A stretch of DNA of 64,000 nucleotides from Ctenosaura bakeri. Lineage: Eukaryota; Chordata; Lepidosauria; Squamata; Iguanidae. The notes beneath the pieces were generated by a model that saw only the letters and a program-made list of their open reading frames with translations, made no database searches and was not told the origin of the DNA. The DNA lies in assembly GCA_948474755.1 (NCBI GenBank), contig CAOLHI010000415.1, positions 1 to 64,000 of the forward strand, given 5' to 3'. Each line of letters starts with the position of its first letter. Position 1 is the stretch's first letter. This document shows, piece by piece, positions 10,740 through 21,819 of this stretch. The translations under genes were made by a program, and so were the position numbers.

Positions 10740-11399
10740 TGATACCTTATTCACCATTGGATGATGCACTGCTTTTACGGAGTTGGTCATCAATAACCTT
10801 GTCATATTTTTAATAATTTTTTCCTGCGGTTCAAACCCTTTTTCCAAGGAATCCTGGGGTGGGATCTTAAAAATAAGGCATAAGTGTTTTCAGTGAACGA
10901 ATGCTGAATTAATTAATGACTTAATAAACAATTGTGCTTGTTTGCACCCTTAGAAGCTTTTTTTTATAAAGATCAGGTGACAACAATCTCACGTTATTTT
11001 CCTAATTTGTGTATCCAATTAAGGGGTTAAGCAGGAGCTGAGGCCAACCGAAAACATCAAACTGCGACCCTGCGTAATTAGGAACTGTAGACCTTCCATT
11101 TCATCAGAAAATAAATAACAAGGTCTTTATCTTGGGCATATAGAAATTAACGGCTGTTCAGAATTCGCTGCAAACAATCCACCGAGAACAATGCAGCAGC
11201 AGATAACAAGGACATGGAACTCACGACCCCAGGATACTCCTGACTGAGGACAACAGTCTCGAGATTTTGGAAGAGAAAAGCTTTCGCAGAGCAATTCAAA
11301 ATGAGGTCATTTAGGGCAGGGGTAGAAAAGAGGTGGGTATTTCCAATATTTCACAGATGAAAGCCAAGGGATAGCAGAATGTGGTCAAGAAGGCAAAAG
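10740..11399. other. Low-repeat stretch; candidate conserved non-coding DNA at 10880-11150
   Basis: No transposon was recognised. The stretch 10880-11150 is dense in homeodomain-type TAATTA-like words (GAATTAATTAATGACTTAAT, CCAATTAAGG, GCGTAATTAGG). This resembles vertebrate intronic enhancers, but only alignment would show it. Confidence 0.25.
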
Positions 11400-11850
11400 C
11401 TGTTAATAAGGTAGAGCAGACAAAGTAGGAATGGGCGCAGCAGTTTGCTTTTGCTTGAGCTGACTGGGAACATTTCCGCACGACACTCTTATAGCACGAT
11501 GATTCTACTTTCAACCTCCTATGGAATCCTATGGAGGCTGGCCCCTCCCGGAACTGCAAACCCCAGGATTCCATAGGAGGTTGAAAGTGGAATCATCACG
11601 CTATAAGAGTGTCATGCGGAAATGACCTGGGAAGGGCAAGATTTTGCCCCCTGTTTTCCCATGACCCCCACTAAGTTGAGTACAAACTACTTCTGCTCTT
11701 TGAGCTCAGTTTGTAGCAACTGAAATAAACTGAGGACCAAGGGGGACACTGGGACATTTTAAAAGCAGCTGAAAAATGGGGCAATAGGGGATTAGTTGGA
11801 ACAGCAGCAGCCAAATCAGGACAGTTGGAGGGGATGGGTGTGTTATTTGA
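11400..11850 (-). mobile_element. Family E repeat, split by a family-A MITE
   Basis: The left part (about 11400-11467) carries GCAGCAGTTTGCTTTTGCTT. The right part (11628-11850) carries GGGAAGGGCAAGATTTTGCC and GAGCTCAGTTTGTAGCAACT and ends near CAGGACAGTTGGAGGGG. Both parts are contiguous in the intact minus-oriented copies at 55240-55870. The MITE at 11468-11627 therefore landed inside this element. Confidence 0.6.
11468..11627. mobile_element. Family-A MITE (CGACAC terminal subtype), TGG duplication
   Basis: The ends read GAACATTTCCGCACGACACT and GTGTCATGCGGAAATGACC. The apex is GGCCCCTCCCGGAACTGC. The direct duplication TGG flanks it (11465-11467 and 11628-11630). This subtype replaces the usual CTAGCCTGTT after the terminal GCA with CGACACTCTT; relatives lie at 42877 and 52695. 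Confidence 0.88.
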
Positions 11851-12524
11851 CACTTCCAGTTCACACTGCAGCGACAGATGGGGCAGACAGCCATCCGCAA
11901 AATGTGGACACTGGCTTCTTAAAAACCTTTCTTCTTGCTTCCAGTAGAAGGAGAAATTTAGAGACATTTCTGGGATCTTTCTGATGATGGAAGGTCTTTG
12001 GAGGAGATGAGCCCCGAACCACCTCTTCCACGGCCACTCATCCTCTGTTGCGGGGGCCTTAAGACGGCTACCGCAAGCGAAAGCGCACAGGAGGTAGAGT
12101 CACACCGGTGGGGGAATCGGCAATGTAGGGGCCCCTCCATACTATCCAAATCCCCTCAACTTATTCAGGGATTGCACTGTTGGGGCTGTGTCCTGTTAGT
12201 GACGTAGCAAAGCAAAAGTCTTGTTGTCTGGGTCATGGGGGTCTCTAGGGACAGAGATGAGTCCAGGAGTACTCCCAAGCTACACCTCTGCTTCCTCAGG
12301 ATATCTCGAAGTGGTAAGACACCCACACACCCACACACACAAACCTCAATTTGATCACCACAATAAGAACAAGCCTGGCATGTTACCAGGTAGAATCGTA
12401 GAGTTGGAAGAGGCTTTATGGCAGTGGTTCTCAACCTTCCTAATGCCGTGACCCTTTAATACAGTTCCTCATGTTGTGGTGACCCCCAACCATAAAATTC
12501 TTTATTTATTATTTACAATGCCTC

Positions 12525-13088
12525 CCCCCCCCCCCGGCAAGGGCTGCCTCGCCGGCCAGGAATGGGAGAGCAGGGAGAGAAAGAGGAGCCGTGCGTCTCC
12601 CCCGGGAAAAAACTCCAAGAACCCCCCCGGGCTCTGCTTCTGCTTCGCTCTCATTTCTGCTGCGGGGGTGGGGGGCAATGTGGGAAAAGTTTCCAGGGTG
12701 TTGACCCTGGCCCGGGGGGGGGAGGAATCCCAGCATCTTTGTCTTTTGTGCCGGGCGCAGCTCGCCCCCCCTAGAAAAGTGCCGCCTTGCGGCCCCCCGG
12801 CCCTTCCGCAGCGCGTGGTGAGTGGGGCAGGGGCCATGGCGAGGAGGGGGCCTGTTCCCCGTGCTGCCGCTGCCCCCCAAGCTGGCCCATCAGACGGGAG
12901 GTTCTCCCGGTAGCGGAGAAGGGGAGCGATTTCAGTCCCTTCTGAAAAGGGGGTGGGAGGACGTGAGCGCGTGGCTCGCACTTGTGCACCACCACTCCTG
13001 CTGTGGCTGCATGTGCTGCTGTCAAAGGGGGCAGGAGGACATGAGCGCATGGCTCGCACTTGCGCACCACCACCGGGGAGGGAATGGA
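12525..13088. other. GC-rich cargo inside the SPIN element
   Basis: This stretch is strikingly GC- and CpG-rich compared with the AT-rich surroundings. It contains C14-, G8- and C7-type runs, CpG clusters such as GGCCCTTCCGCAGCGCGTG, and a splice-donor-like GTGGTGAGTGGGG at about 12815-12827. Its last part has two diverged direct copies of a block with GTGAGCGCGTGGCTCGCACT (about 12963) and ATGAGCGCATGGCTCGCACT (about 13041). Several frames stay open across it on both strands, as expected from stop-poor GC-rich DNA. I do not recognise a protein. It looks like captured host promoter/first-exon DNA or another GC-rich repeat. Confidence 0.7.
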
Positions 13089-13131
13089 GCCTAAGACCAT
13101 CGGAAATACGTATTTTCCGATGGTCTTAGGC
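13089..13131. repeat. Subterminal palindrome in SPIN
   Basis: GCCTAAGACCATCGGAAA is followed by TACGTA and then the reverse complement TTTCCGATGGTCTTAGGC, apart from one extra T. The right arm is the normal SPIN subterminal sequence. The left arm is an inverted duplicate that forms the boundary of the GC-rich cargo. Confidence 0.92.
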
Positions 13132-13412
13132 GACCTCTGTGAAAGGATCGTTCGACCCCCAAAGTGGTCGCGACCCACAGGTTGAGAACCGCTGCTTTAT
13201 GGCCTATCAAGCCCAATTTCCTGCTCAATGCAGGATCTCCAATTAAAACATTCCTAGCAGGTAGCTGCCCAGTCTCTTTTTGAAGGAAGACCTCAACACC
13301 TTTGTAGGCAATTGGTTCCACTGTCAAATCACTCTTAATAAATTCCTTCTAATATTCAATTGAAATCTACTCTCCTGTACAGACCACGACCATTCAAAGA
13401 AAGTTTCTAGTC

Positions 13413-14269
13413 CTCATGACAACAGAGAGTGCATCTGAAAATGGGAATAGGAAAAGCTTCTAATCCATCTCTCGGTGCCAACAAAGAAGCTGCCAGCCTT
13501 TTCCAAGTCCCTCTGCACTGCAGACAGGCCGAAATGGGATGGCTGCCCAGCCGGTTAGGCACCTTGCAGTATCCCATTCCTCTAGGAAGAGTCTCTGAGA
13601 CATGTACAGAGGACCAGAACCAAATCACAAACTGTGTCCTTTTTTTTTCAACAAGGGCAAAATGGATGTTCCTTCAACACCAGCCCCCATGCTCTGTCTG
13701 TGGCAGAATGAAAGCAGATGCTTGGAGCAAATGCATGGACTGCCAAAAGGCTATAAATAATTGCTTCTCTCTGACACAAGTGGCTGCTATAACTGGATTC
13801 CTGTGCGAAGTCATCCCACCATTTTTTTTTTTTTTTAAAATCAAGGCTAGCTGTTCCTTGGCCTAAAGATTCAAGGCAGAGCTCCTCATTTGGAAGGTAA
13901 TTAATCAAGCCTTTGGCCTTTGGAAAGGCAGAACAACACCAGCGTTGTCTCACCCCGGCAAACTGCCTCCCTCTTCCTCGCTGGATGCAGAACAAAGCCC
14001 AGCCGGAGCTTTTCAAAGGATAATAATAAACAAGGTTATTTTCTTCCAGTGCAGCCTATCACTTGATAACCAGAGGCTGGGCAACGTGGATGTGTTGCAA
14101 GGGGAGCACTTCAAGAAGGGAGAGATAGGAAGGCGGAGAAGGGCAACGAGAAAGAGACAACTATTGTCAAATTGTCCATCATCGAGGGGTGTAATTAGAG
14201 GGGATGACGATGGCATTGCTCTCCAAGTGAGAACTCTGCCTCCCTCGTGAAAACTTTCCTTAGTCCCCA
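13413..14269. other. No recognised feature
   Basis: Unique-looking sequence with a T15 run at about 13822. The frame 13429-13866 is overlapped by one on the other strand and has no recognisable domain. Confidence 0.4.
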
Positions 14270-14640
14270 AATGTCTGGGTAACAGGAATTCTTCTCCCCA
14301 AATGAAAATTTCCTTTATTCCCCAAATTTCTAGCCTTGCACAGAGAGAGAGAGAGAGAAAGACATTGCAAATGGCTCACATTTGGAACTCATCTACTTGC
14401 TGTGTTCTCATTCCCTGGGTCATTTTGCCTGCCCCCTTTCTTTGGATGCCTAAACTCTATTTTTAAAAGGCTCCACTGAAATTTCAAATTATTGTAATGC
14501 TAGAATTTTGGGGAGTGAAGGAAAATTTCATTAAGGAGGAAAAATCCTTATTTTTGTGGGGCAATGTTCAGAGCAAATTCTGGAATGTATTACCTTCCCA
14601 TCCCAGGAGGGAAACCACATCAACAGCTAGCTGGGCCAGG
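14270..14640. mobile_element. Family D inverted-repeat element
   Basis: The left arm CCCCAAATGAAAATTTCCTT with CCCCAAATTTCTAGC (about 14296-14336) faces GCTAGAATTTTGGGGAGTGA and GGAAAATTTCATTAAGG (about 14500-14540). The arms are about 45 bp and the spacer about 170 bp. The same arrangement recurs at 21820-22200 and partially at 22990-23115. There is no coding content. A short GA run lies at 14341-14358. Confidence 0.5.
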
Positions 14641-16794
14641 CCATGTTGTGAGGAAGAGAGATAATGTACAACTGGACATGGACCCTACTATGCTCTGCCT
14701 GGATGATGCGGGATTCTGGTCATAATTTTCAAAGGTAGTTATTTCCCGTTCCAGTTACAATTTTTTAAAAATTAATTCTTTAAGCTTCCTGTTTCTTGAA
14801 AGTTACTTATTTTAGTTTAGTTTAGTAGGTATTTTAGTTTAGTAGTTATTTTAAAAAGCACCAGAATCCTAGAAACTCTTAGCCTGTGATACAGAACATG
14901 GTCTCCTCCTGTCGTTCTCATTATCATCTCAAGATTCCCTCTACCGAGAAAAAGGTCAGTCTTGATGGCCTCCAAGATCCTTCTCTGGCTCGTTGTTTCT
15001 ACTTCTGGGTTGGGTTTCAACCCAGGATTCTGGATTAATTGTGCTGAGCCGATCTTCACAAACAGTAAACAGGCAAAGCCAGTCTGAGCCTACTCCTTGG
15101 ATAAAATGTGTTCTTATTAACAAATGCATTTGGTGAATTCCATAGGGGAGAGGAGGAAGGGAAGAGAGAGATAGAGAGAGAGAGACAGAGAGAGAAAGAG
15201 AATGTTAGATCCCACTCCTACTTACATTGTACAGAAAATATGCCTCATGATCCAGGCCGCCTCTAGCCTAGACATAATGGGAAGCACATTTTGTGGCTGG
15301 AGAGAGGAAGAGAAAATGTCTAGATACTGGAAGACTCTCACCTAAAAGCCTGGCTTACCTCCATCCCTGCACTTAAATCTTCTCATGGAATCCATATCAC
15401 ACTAAGGAGAGTAACCTCAGCTCTGGCTTAGTAAGAAATAACCCCGATATTAGGAGAAGGGAAAGCCTAGGGAGGAGACGCTCAAATAAAATACAAATAA
15501 AAGTATCTGATGTTTCTCTTCTCCTCAGATTCTACTCCTGTGTGAATAAGGAAGTCTAGCTCTGCCAGCTGCCTGTGGGTCTTCCAGGAATGGCTGGTGG
15601 CTCCCATGTCAGTGGGACAGATGCATCTGCTCCAAGTTTTCAACTGAACTTAAAGGAGCTCTCCCTGGTGCTGAACCTGTTTGGAGGACAGGTTTACTGA
15701 AGAGGGTGGCAGGAGTCCAGGCAACATCCAGCTGCATTTTTGCAGCCTGGCGAAGAAAGGTGAGGTTGCCCCTAAATCATTGAGGGCGACAGCCTCAGCT
15801 TTCTTCTCCTGGATCTAAAACAGACAGCACAAAGATAGAACTAGAACTAGAACCAGAACCAGAATAATTCCAGTCCAGTGCTGCTCTCCAACAATCATTG
15901 CAAGTCCTGTTTTCCTTCCTTCTTAAATTAAATCCTTTAATGCCACAGATCTCTCGCTCTCACTCTCAGCAACTTGCCTGCCCCCTTAATGGTGGTCAGG
16001 GGGAACAACTCACCCCTAGCAAATATCTTTCGGGAGAGACTGATATCAGCCAAAATTGTCCAACCACTCTGAGGTCACTTGGGGGAAGTCTAATTTGGAC
16101 CAGTGCAGGCTGAACAAATCCAGTTGGGAGCAGATGCCTTTGGCATCCTCTGCACAGGTTTGCCAAGGGAGAGTTGCATTCCCAGCCTCAAAGTTGTTGA
16201 AATCCTGAACATTTCTACTACATAACGTCTGACACTCTGCGCCACGTGTGCAGTTAATGTGCAAAGTTGTTGTCAGTCAAAACCGATTAATTAGTAGCTA
16301 CAGAAACCTAGAATTACTTCTCTTACATTTCAAATAACAACAAAGTGGAAAGTGAGGGGGGGGAATTAGCTACCCCCAGCCCCAAATTAGTTGGCATAGA
16401 GAGTTGGTATCAGGCAAATGATGGCACTGCTCCTTGCCGAAGAGAAAAATCTTGGAGCTCAGCTCTCCTGTCCCCCTTCCAAGGGGTCTCCTGGGAGCAT
16501 TTTATCCAACCCCATCTCTCACTCACTCACACATAGAGCAACCCACTGGAATTGGTACTTTGATGGGAGTGCCAGAGGAGTGAAGTTACAGTCTGCCACT
16601 TGTATGCTCCCCAGGAAGCAACTAGTAACTACTCTCAAGTGATCCGGCGAAAGGAATGTTGCATGTTTGTGTGCTAGAATGTGAACAGAATAAGGTTGGA
16701 AAGAATATTAGAAAATATTGGGGAAACGATTGAAAATGTGTTTCTCAAGGGTCAGAAAACTGTGATGAGGAGAATCCTAGACTGGAGAGAATCT
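14641..16794. other. No gene recognised
   Basis: Mostly unique-looking. Apart from the GA tract at 15161 I can only see a weak family-C-like half near 15640-15700 (GGAGCTCTCCCTGGTGCTGA, ACCTGTTTGGAGGACAGG). Confidence 0.35.
15161..15202. repeat. (GA)n microsatellite
   Basis: An interrupted purine tract built of GAGAGA units with ATA and ACA interruptions. Confidence 0.9.
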
Positions 16795-17160
16795 TCACAG
16801 TTTGGGACGTCCTCCTAGTGAAAAACGCACATGGTGTTGTGTGCAGAAAAAAAGCATTCTTTTGTTCAGAAAATAACATTCCCTTGCAGGAAACAAATTT
16901 CGTGCAGAGGAGTGTAGGAAATGCTGCTCTCTGTGCATGAAGATAGTTATCTGTACAGAAATGTTGTTTTCTGCAAAAAAAAAACCAAAAAAAAAAAACC
17001 AGTCTGCTTTCTGTGCATGAAACTTGTTTTCTGCATGGAAAAATCTCATTTTCTGGGCAAAAAGGCCATATGATTCCTACCTCACACACACCGAGTAAGT
17101 CCAGAATTGCAAACAGTCTTTGAAAACTGTACAGTTTTTGAGAATGTTCTCACACAGAGG
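16795..17160 (-). repeat. Family F repeat with ~21-bp internal periodicity
   Basis: Between 16830 and 17060 the words GTGCAGAAAAAAAGCATTCT, GTTCAGAAAATAACATTCCC, TTGCAGGAAACAAATTTC, GTGCAGAGGAG and GTACAGAAATGTTGTTTTCT succeed each other at about 20-23 bp. The flank CAGTCTTTGAAAACTGTACA (about 17115) matches the head of the 6230 copy but lies on the opposite side, so the two copies are inverted relative to each other. Two A-runs sit near 16980. Confidence 0.5.
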
Positions 17161-20100
17161 AGGCACATGATACAATGATTCACTCTTTTTCTCCGGGAAT
17201 GAGATGTACAAAGATTTATTTCCCTAGAACAGAAATCATGCATGTAGACTACTTGCAGGGTCACTTCACTGGCCAAGATCCTATGGGGCCAAACTTCTCC
17301 GACAATGTAGTTCCCAGCAAGAGGTTCAGCCCTTTTGCCACTCAGGCACCGAGAGGTCTACAACCCTGCTAAGCATCTGAGAGCAGCAATAAACACTTGT
17401 GCACGAGTGTATCCACCCACTGCATGTACACACCTCTACCACAGAAAGCAGCCACAGGGTGCCTAGTTCCTGCCAGCTTCTTTACGGTCCTCGTAGCCAA
17501 GGCACTATGGAAAGGACACCTTGGAAAACTCCCAGTTTGCCTTGGCTCTCAGGACCCCTCAGGGTTAAGCACTGGAGAAATAGCTGGCTCTATAAACAAC
17601 CGTGCTGGCATCTTGTTGAAGGAATATGTTGATGAAATACTAATGTCTTTTTGTTTTCGTTGTAGAGGGAATAACTCATAATCTCCCTTGCACAAGGAGC
17701 CCAAACCTCTTGAAATTAACCTGATTCTTAGCCTCTACTCTGACATAACCATGTAGTGGCTGATGGAGAGTGCTGGGTAGCAGAGAAGCATCCTGCAGTG
17801 TCCCTATAGCCAGACATGCAATGATGTTATCCTTCAGGACCTCCTGAGGACCTCTAGGAACTCCCTCATGGTGACATCACCATTGTGCATCAGCTATTGC
17901 CAGATGTTTCACCATCCCCCCACCCCACAGTTTAGGAGGCTCCCTAGGAACAAGTTTGAGTCCTGCAGTGGGGAGGAGAGAGATGGAGTGGCATTCCACT
18001 CAGGTGGAACTTTATGCGCCCTGCCCCTACCCAAAATCCTGGCTCTTAACAGGTACCATAACACATGAAGTTTTTCTGCTCTGCTGGGGTTGAACAAGAC
18101 TTCAGATTCTTCCTGTCCTCCCAACCATCAGCTCCACAACCATCCAGAACTTGCCACTGTCCCCAAGGCCATCAGTACCGGTCCTGTACATCACTATTTA
18201 TTTTTGTCCTCCTCCTTTTCCAAAAGCTCCTTTTTGCTGTGCTGGCCATGTTTCCAGAAAATGTCTCCTCCAGCACATTCAGCAACTCTGTCTGGCTAAG
18301 TTGCTTATTTTCACTCATTACGGGTCACCTTTCTTCTGTCTTGGCACCAAGGGTGTCAGTGAATTCTATCTCCTACCCCACCCTTAAAATAGGATTTGGG
18401 ATGGACTGTGAGCTTTAGGAAAGGATAACTGCTGGCTTAGGGATTCTGGGAGCTCTTGTCCAAACAGGGAACTTTATCCAGCTTTGGAGAACATGCAGTT
18501 GCCTCTCTCTCCTGATCTGGAGCAGTTCTTGGAGATGGTGGCTGGTTCTGGTAGTCACCTCTCTTCAGGTGGAGTAGTGGAAAGAAAGAAGAGAACTGAT
18601 ATCACAGATATCTCCCTGAGTTTGCCCTTTAGTTGCTCATCTAGGATGAGTAGGAATGATTTGTAGGCAAGCAGAAATGACAAAACCACATTAAATGGGC
18701 AGAATGAGAGGACATGCTCAATCTCTGTCCTTTCTTCCCTCTCCTTTGCACTCCATAAATATAAGAAAGTCAAAGGCAGAAAGGTTATATATCGGATGAC
18801 AGCTTAAACTGGATTTGTTGAATATTAGTCTCTCTAAGGCTCATGCTCAGCAAAGCCAAGTCTGCTTTTTTTTTGATGGTGTCGCAGATAAGATAGCTAA
18901 TGCTCCATGCCTTATGCTTCCATAAACATGCCATTTTCATCCATCTTGATCCACCACATTCTTGTTTTGGTTTTGGAATTTCATGCTCTCTTTTGTCCTT
19001 TCTCTTTTCCCATAGCCATATATCTATAATACTTATTTTACCACGGGGGAAAAAAAATCTAAACAAGAATAGTTCATGGAGGTGCAAAGAACTATATAGG
19101 TCACCTAAAATATCTCTCCTCACCCCAACCCCCAATCTTCTATGTAGAGTCCAAAAATGGAGAAATTGCTTGTCTTTCACTTTCCAAACCATTGCTCACT
19201 CTCCTCCTAATCTGTATAAACTTCGTCAAGTGCCACATTCCAGGTCTTCCATGCAATTTCCATTTTTGTGGCAACAGCCAGTGTTTACTCTCTGTGATGC
19301 TGATGCTGCTGATATGCTTGTTACGAATCCCAGAATTTTCCCCTGGTTCCTTCCAACAACTCTGAAAGTTTTCGTGAGCCTGGGGCCCAAGGTTATCAGC
19401 GGTGACTTCTAGCTGATTCTACTGCTATTAATACAATGGATCTTTGCAGGGCGGGATATACACGTATTAGATGAGGCAGAAAGTTAACAATATAGAAGAA
19501 TAAAATTAAATTAAAAGAAGTTGTAAACAGGGGAAAAATATAATCCAACAAAAGGGAAGTAGGAAGAGGAAAAAACAATACTAAGAAATTTATGATGGAT
19601 AATATTGAGAAGCTAAATAAAACTACAGGTATGATACTGTTGATAATTGTATGTAAACATGATGCTATCAATTTTATCAAGACAAAGGTGTCTATATATA
19701 TTATAAAGAAGTACATCGAATATAACTAAAATGCATTATTGCATTATAATATATATAACTAAATATAATATATAACTAACTAAATATAACTAAAATGCAT
19801 TATTGCAATTTTTAAATTTTATTAATGTATAATAAAAGAGAGAACTAAGAAAAGAAAGAACTAAGTTGCACTGTGTTCTGTGGGTCTGGGTCCCGGGAAC
19901 TCGGACCTGAGATTGGCCGGCCTGGGTTTCCGCTCGGAGGGAGAAAGATGCAGCCTGGGAAATCGCCGGAGGAATGTTCCGGCTTGGAGACTAGATTTCA
20001 TCTAGCCTCTCCAGGCATTAAACTGACAATTGTCTGAGCAGGAAATGGGAGCAGGGCAAGGAAGGCTTCCAAGAACAACAGTTCTCCCTCAGGGATGTTA

Positions 20101-20317
20101 TTAAAATGTCCCAGTGCATTTTGGCAGTTTCACAGTACAAGCATCCACTTCCAAAATAAAATTAAAAGAAAAAAAATGAAATAAATCGTAACAGTAAAAA
20201 ACACTTAAAGGGAGGGCATGTGCAAGTGAATCTCAGTGCGGCACAAAGCTACAACATTTTTTCAACCACTCAGAGACAATTAACTCTCTCTCTCTCTCTT
20301 TTTAAAAGGTGGTTTAT
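17161..20317. other. No gene recognised
   Basis: Long unique-looking stretch. The minus frame 18785-19192 and plus frame 18900-19412 overlap on opposite strands and neither shows a domain I can name; an old LINE remnant is possible. 19490-19850 is very AT-rich and includes a duplicated block AACTAAAATGCATTATTGCA (about 19725 and 19785). A CT run is at 20285-20300. Confidence 0.35.
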
Positions 20318-20534
20318 GGCCATTTCCGCACTAGCCTGTATAGCGCGATGATTCCACTTTCAACATCCTCTGGAATCCTGGGGTTTGCAGTTTCGGGAGG
20401 GGCCAGCTGGATGTCCATTGAGGTCTCTTCCAACTCTATAGAGGCCAGCCCCTCCCGAAACTGAAAACCTCAGGATTCCAGAGGATGTTGAAAGTGGAAT
20501 CATCGCGCTATAACAGGCTCGTGCGGAAATGGCC
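20318..20534. mobile_element. Family-A MITE with CR1-like insert at its apex; TAT duplication
   Basis: The ends GGCCATTTCCGCACTAGCCT and GTGCGGAAATGGCC are flanked by TAT at 20315-20317 and 20535-20537. The arms match from GCGCGATGATTCCACTTTCA through TTTCGGGAGGGGCCAGC. The apex (about 20405-20445) holds GGTCTCTTCCAACTCTATAG, words found at the 3' end of CR1. A small CR1 3' piece therefore sits in the loop. Confidence 0.9.
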
Positions 20535-20650
20535 TATGATATTTTAACACTGGATGCAGAAGACACGATGGTGTCCTCCTTCTCATCCCATCTACAGAAA
20601 CTAAATTGACTGGTAACATGGCAGCATCCTCCAGCACACCAGGCATCTAG

Positions 20651-20890
20651 CCGCACTGGACAATTATAACAGTTTCATACCACTTTAAATGGGATGGCTC
20701 CATCCCATGGAATCCTGGGATTTCTAGTTTGGTGTGGTAGCTTAGAATTCTCCAGGGCACTTGCCTGAATTCCCAAATTAGAGCTTTCTGGCAGTGAATT
20801 CTAAGTACCTCTCAAAACGACAAACCCCAGTATGCCATAGGATTGAGCCGTGGCAGTTAAACTGACATCAAACTGCTAGAATCGTGCGGA
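20651..20890. mobile_element. Family B old fold-back MITE
   Basis: The left end CCGCACTGGACAATTATAAC with CATGGAATCCTGGGATTTCT faces CAAACCCCAGTATGCCATAG and the right end CTAGAATCGTGCGG. The middle has TAGAATTCTCCAGGGC. The TIR-proximal GCACT and the TGGAATCCTGGG words link it to family A, though it is far more diverged. Confidence 0.55.
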
Positions 20891-21052
20891 CTGAATATGC
20901 CCCATAGGGAAGAAGGCTAATTTGGGGTGAGTTGGGCTAGACGGAAAGCCACAAGGCATATACACACCTCTGTCCTTCATCACTTTGCCAACTCTCCCTT
21001 TGTTGTGGTTGCCCTTTGTCATCAAGTCAATGGAGAGTCATGGAGACCCTAC

Positions 21053-21272
21053 ATGTGGTGTAGTAGTTTGAATGCTGGATTATGAGTCTGGAGACTATGA
21101 TCTGAATCCCTGTTCAGCCATGGAAACCCACCTTGGGCAAGCCACATCCTCTCAGCCTCAGAGGGAGGCAACGGCAAACATCCTCTGAACACATCTTGCC
21201 AGGAAACCCCCATGACAGCCTCACCTTTGGGTCATCATAAGTTGGAAACAACCTGAAGGCACACAACAACAA
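21053..21272 (+). mobile_element. tRNA-derived SINE with BovB-like tail
   Basis: The head GTGTAGTAGTTTGAATG and TGATCTGAATCCC are positioned as pol III A and B boxes. The body has CTCTCAGCCTCAGAGGGAGG and CTCTGAACACATCTTGCCAG. The tail is CATAAGTTGGAAACAACCTG ending in ACACAACAACAAG. This pattern is the common squamate (Sauria-like) SINE. Confidence 0.85.
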
Positions 21273-21274
21273 GA

Positions 21275-21345
21275 GACCTTCAAGATTCCCAGTCATCAAT
21301 AGCCCTGCTCAGGTCTTGCAAACTCAGGGCCACAGTTGAATTTAT
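21275..21345 (-). mobile_element. BovB-type tail fragment
   Basis: CAATAGCCCTGCTCAGGTCT and TGCAAACTCAGGGC are the reverse complement of the CAAGACCTGAGCAGGGCTG words at 4930. It directly abuts the SINE at 21053-21272. Confidence 0.55.
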
Positions 21346-21819
21346 GGAATCAATCTACCTGTAAGAAGCCTTCCTCTTTTCCTATAGCCTGGGAGAAAGG
21401 GCAGTAAATCCAAGACTGGACTCCTTGTCCCACAGTCGTGGATTCACGGGCCACACCAAAGGAGAAGAAATCTGAGACCTCTCTCCAGGTCCTGGTGCCA
21501 CTTACCTCTTCCAATCCATTGCTGTTATTTGTCACTAAATTGGCACCAATTTACGGCGAAAGCAAAATGGGTAGACTCACAAGCTCAACAGTCTTTGAGA
21601 CTGGCTCTTTGGCTGGGTTCAAGCTCCATACCAAGAATCGGGTACATGCAAGGTAATCTGAACAAAATGGTCTTCCAAAGTAGGCGTTGTTCCCTCTCTA
21701 CTTGCCCTCTTTCGCTGCATCCAAACTACACCAAGAGGAAGAAGCTCATGCAAGTGGAGGCTGTTATTCCTCGCTCTTGAATCAATCCCTGATTTTACTT
21801 CTCAGAATAAATGTAGTAC

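Larger units (their letters stand above)
12422..13194. mobile_element. SPIN-type hAT transposon, non-autonomous, 773 bp
   Basis: The left end CAGTGGTTCTCAACCTTCCT and right end GGTTGAGAACCGCTG are the terminal inverted repeats of the SPACE INVADERS (SPIN) hAT family. The subterminal words GCCGTGACCCTTTAATACAG, TGGTGACCCCCAACCATAAA and TTCCGATGGTCTTAGGCGAC also match that family as I remember it. A perfect 8-bp target duplication CTTTATGG flanks it (12414-12421, 13195-13202), the hAT length. SPIN is known for horizontal transfer among tetrapods. The usual internal sequence is replaced by GC-rich cargo, and no transposase is present, so mobility would need an autonomous partner. Confidence 0.93.
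12391..13412 (-). mobile_element. CR1 LINE 3' fragment split by the SPIN insertion
   Basis: TAGAATCGTAGAGTTGGAAG at 12391 is the CR1 tail side. After the SPIN element it resumes at 13203 with CCTATCAAGCCCAATTTCCT and GGTTCCACTGTCAAATCACT up to about 13412. The CR1 copy is old, whereas the SPIN termini are well preserved, which gives the order of insertion. Confidence 0.75.

Noticed and set aside
12476..13178. Several overlapping long frames in the GC-rich block
   Set aside because: Open in many frames on both strands because stop codons are rare in GC-rich DNA; no recognisable protein. Treated as SPIN cargo instead.
18785..19412. Overlapping 135- and 170-codon frames as a transposon protein
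   Set aside because: I could not match any motif to a known family; an old LINE is possible but unsupported, so it is left as unassigned.
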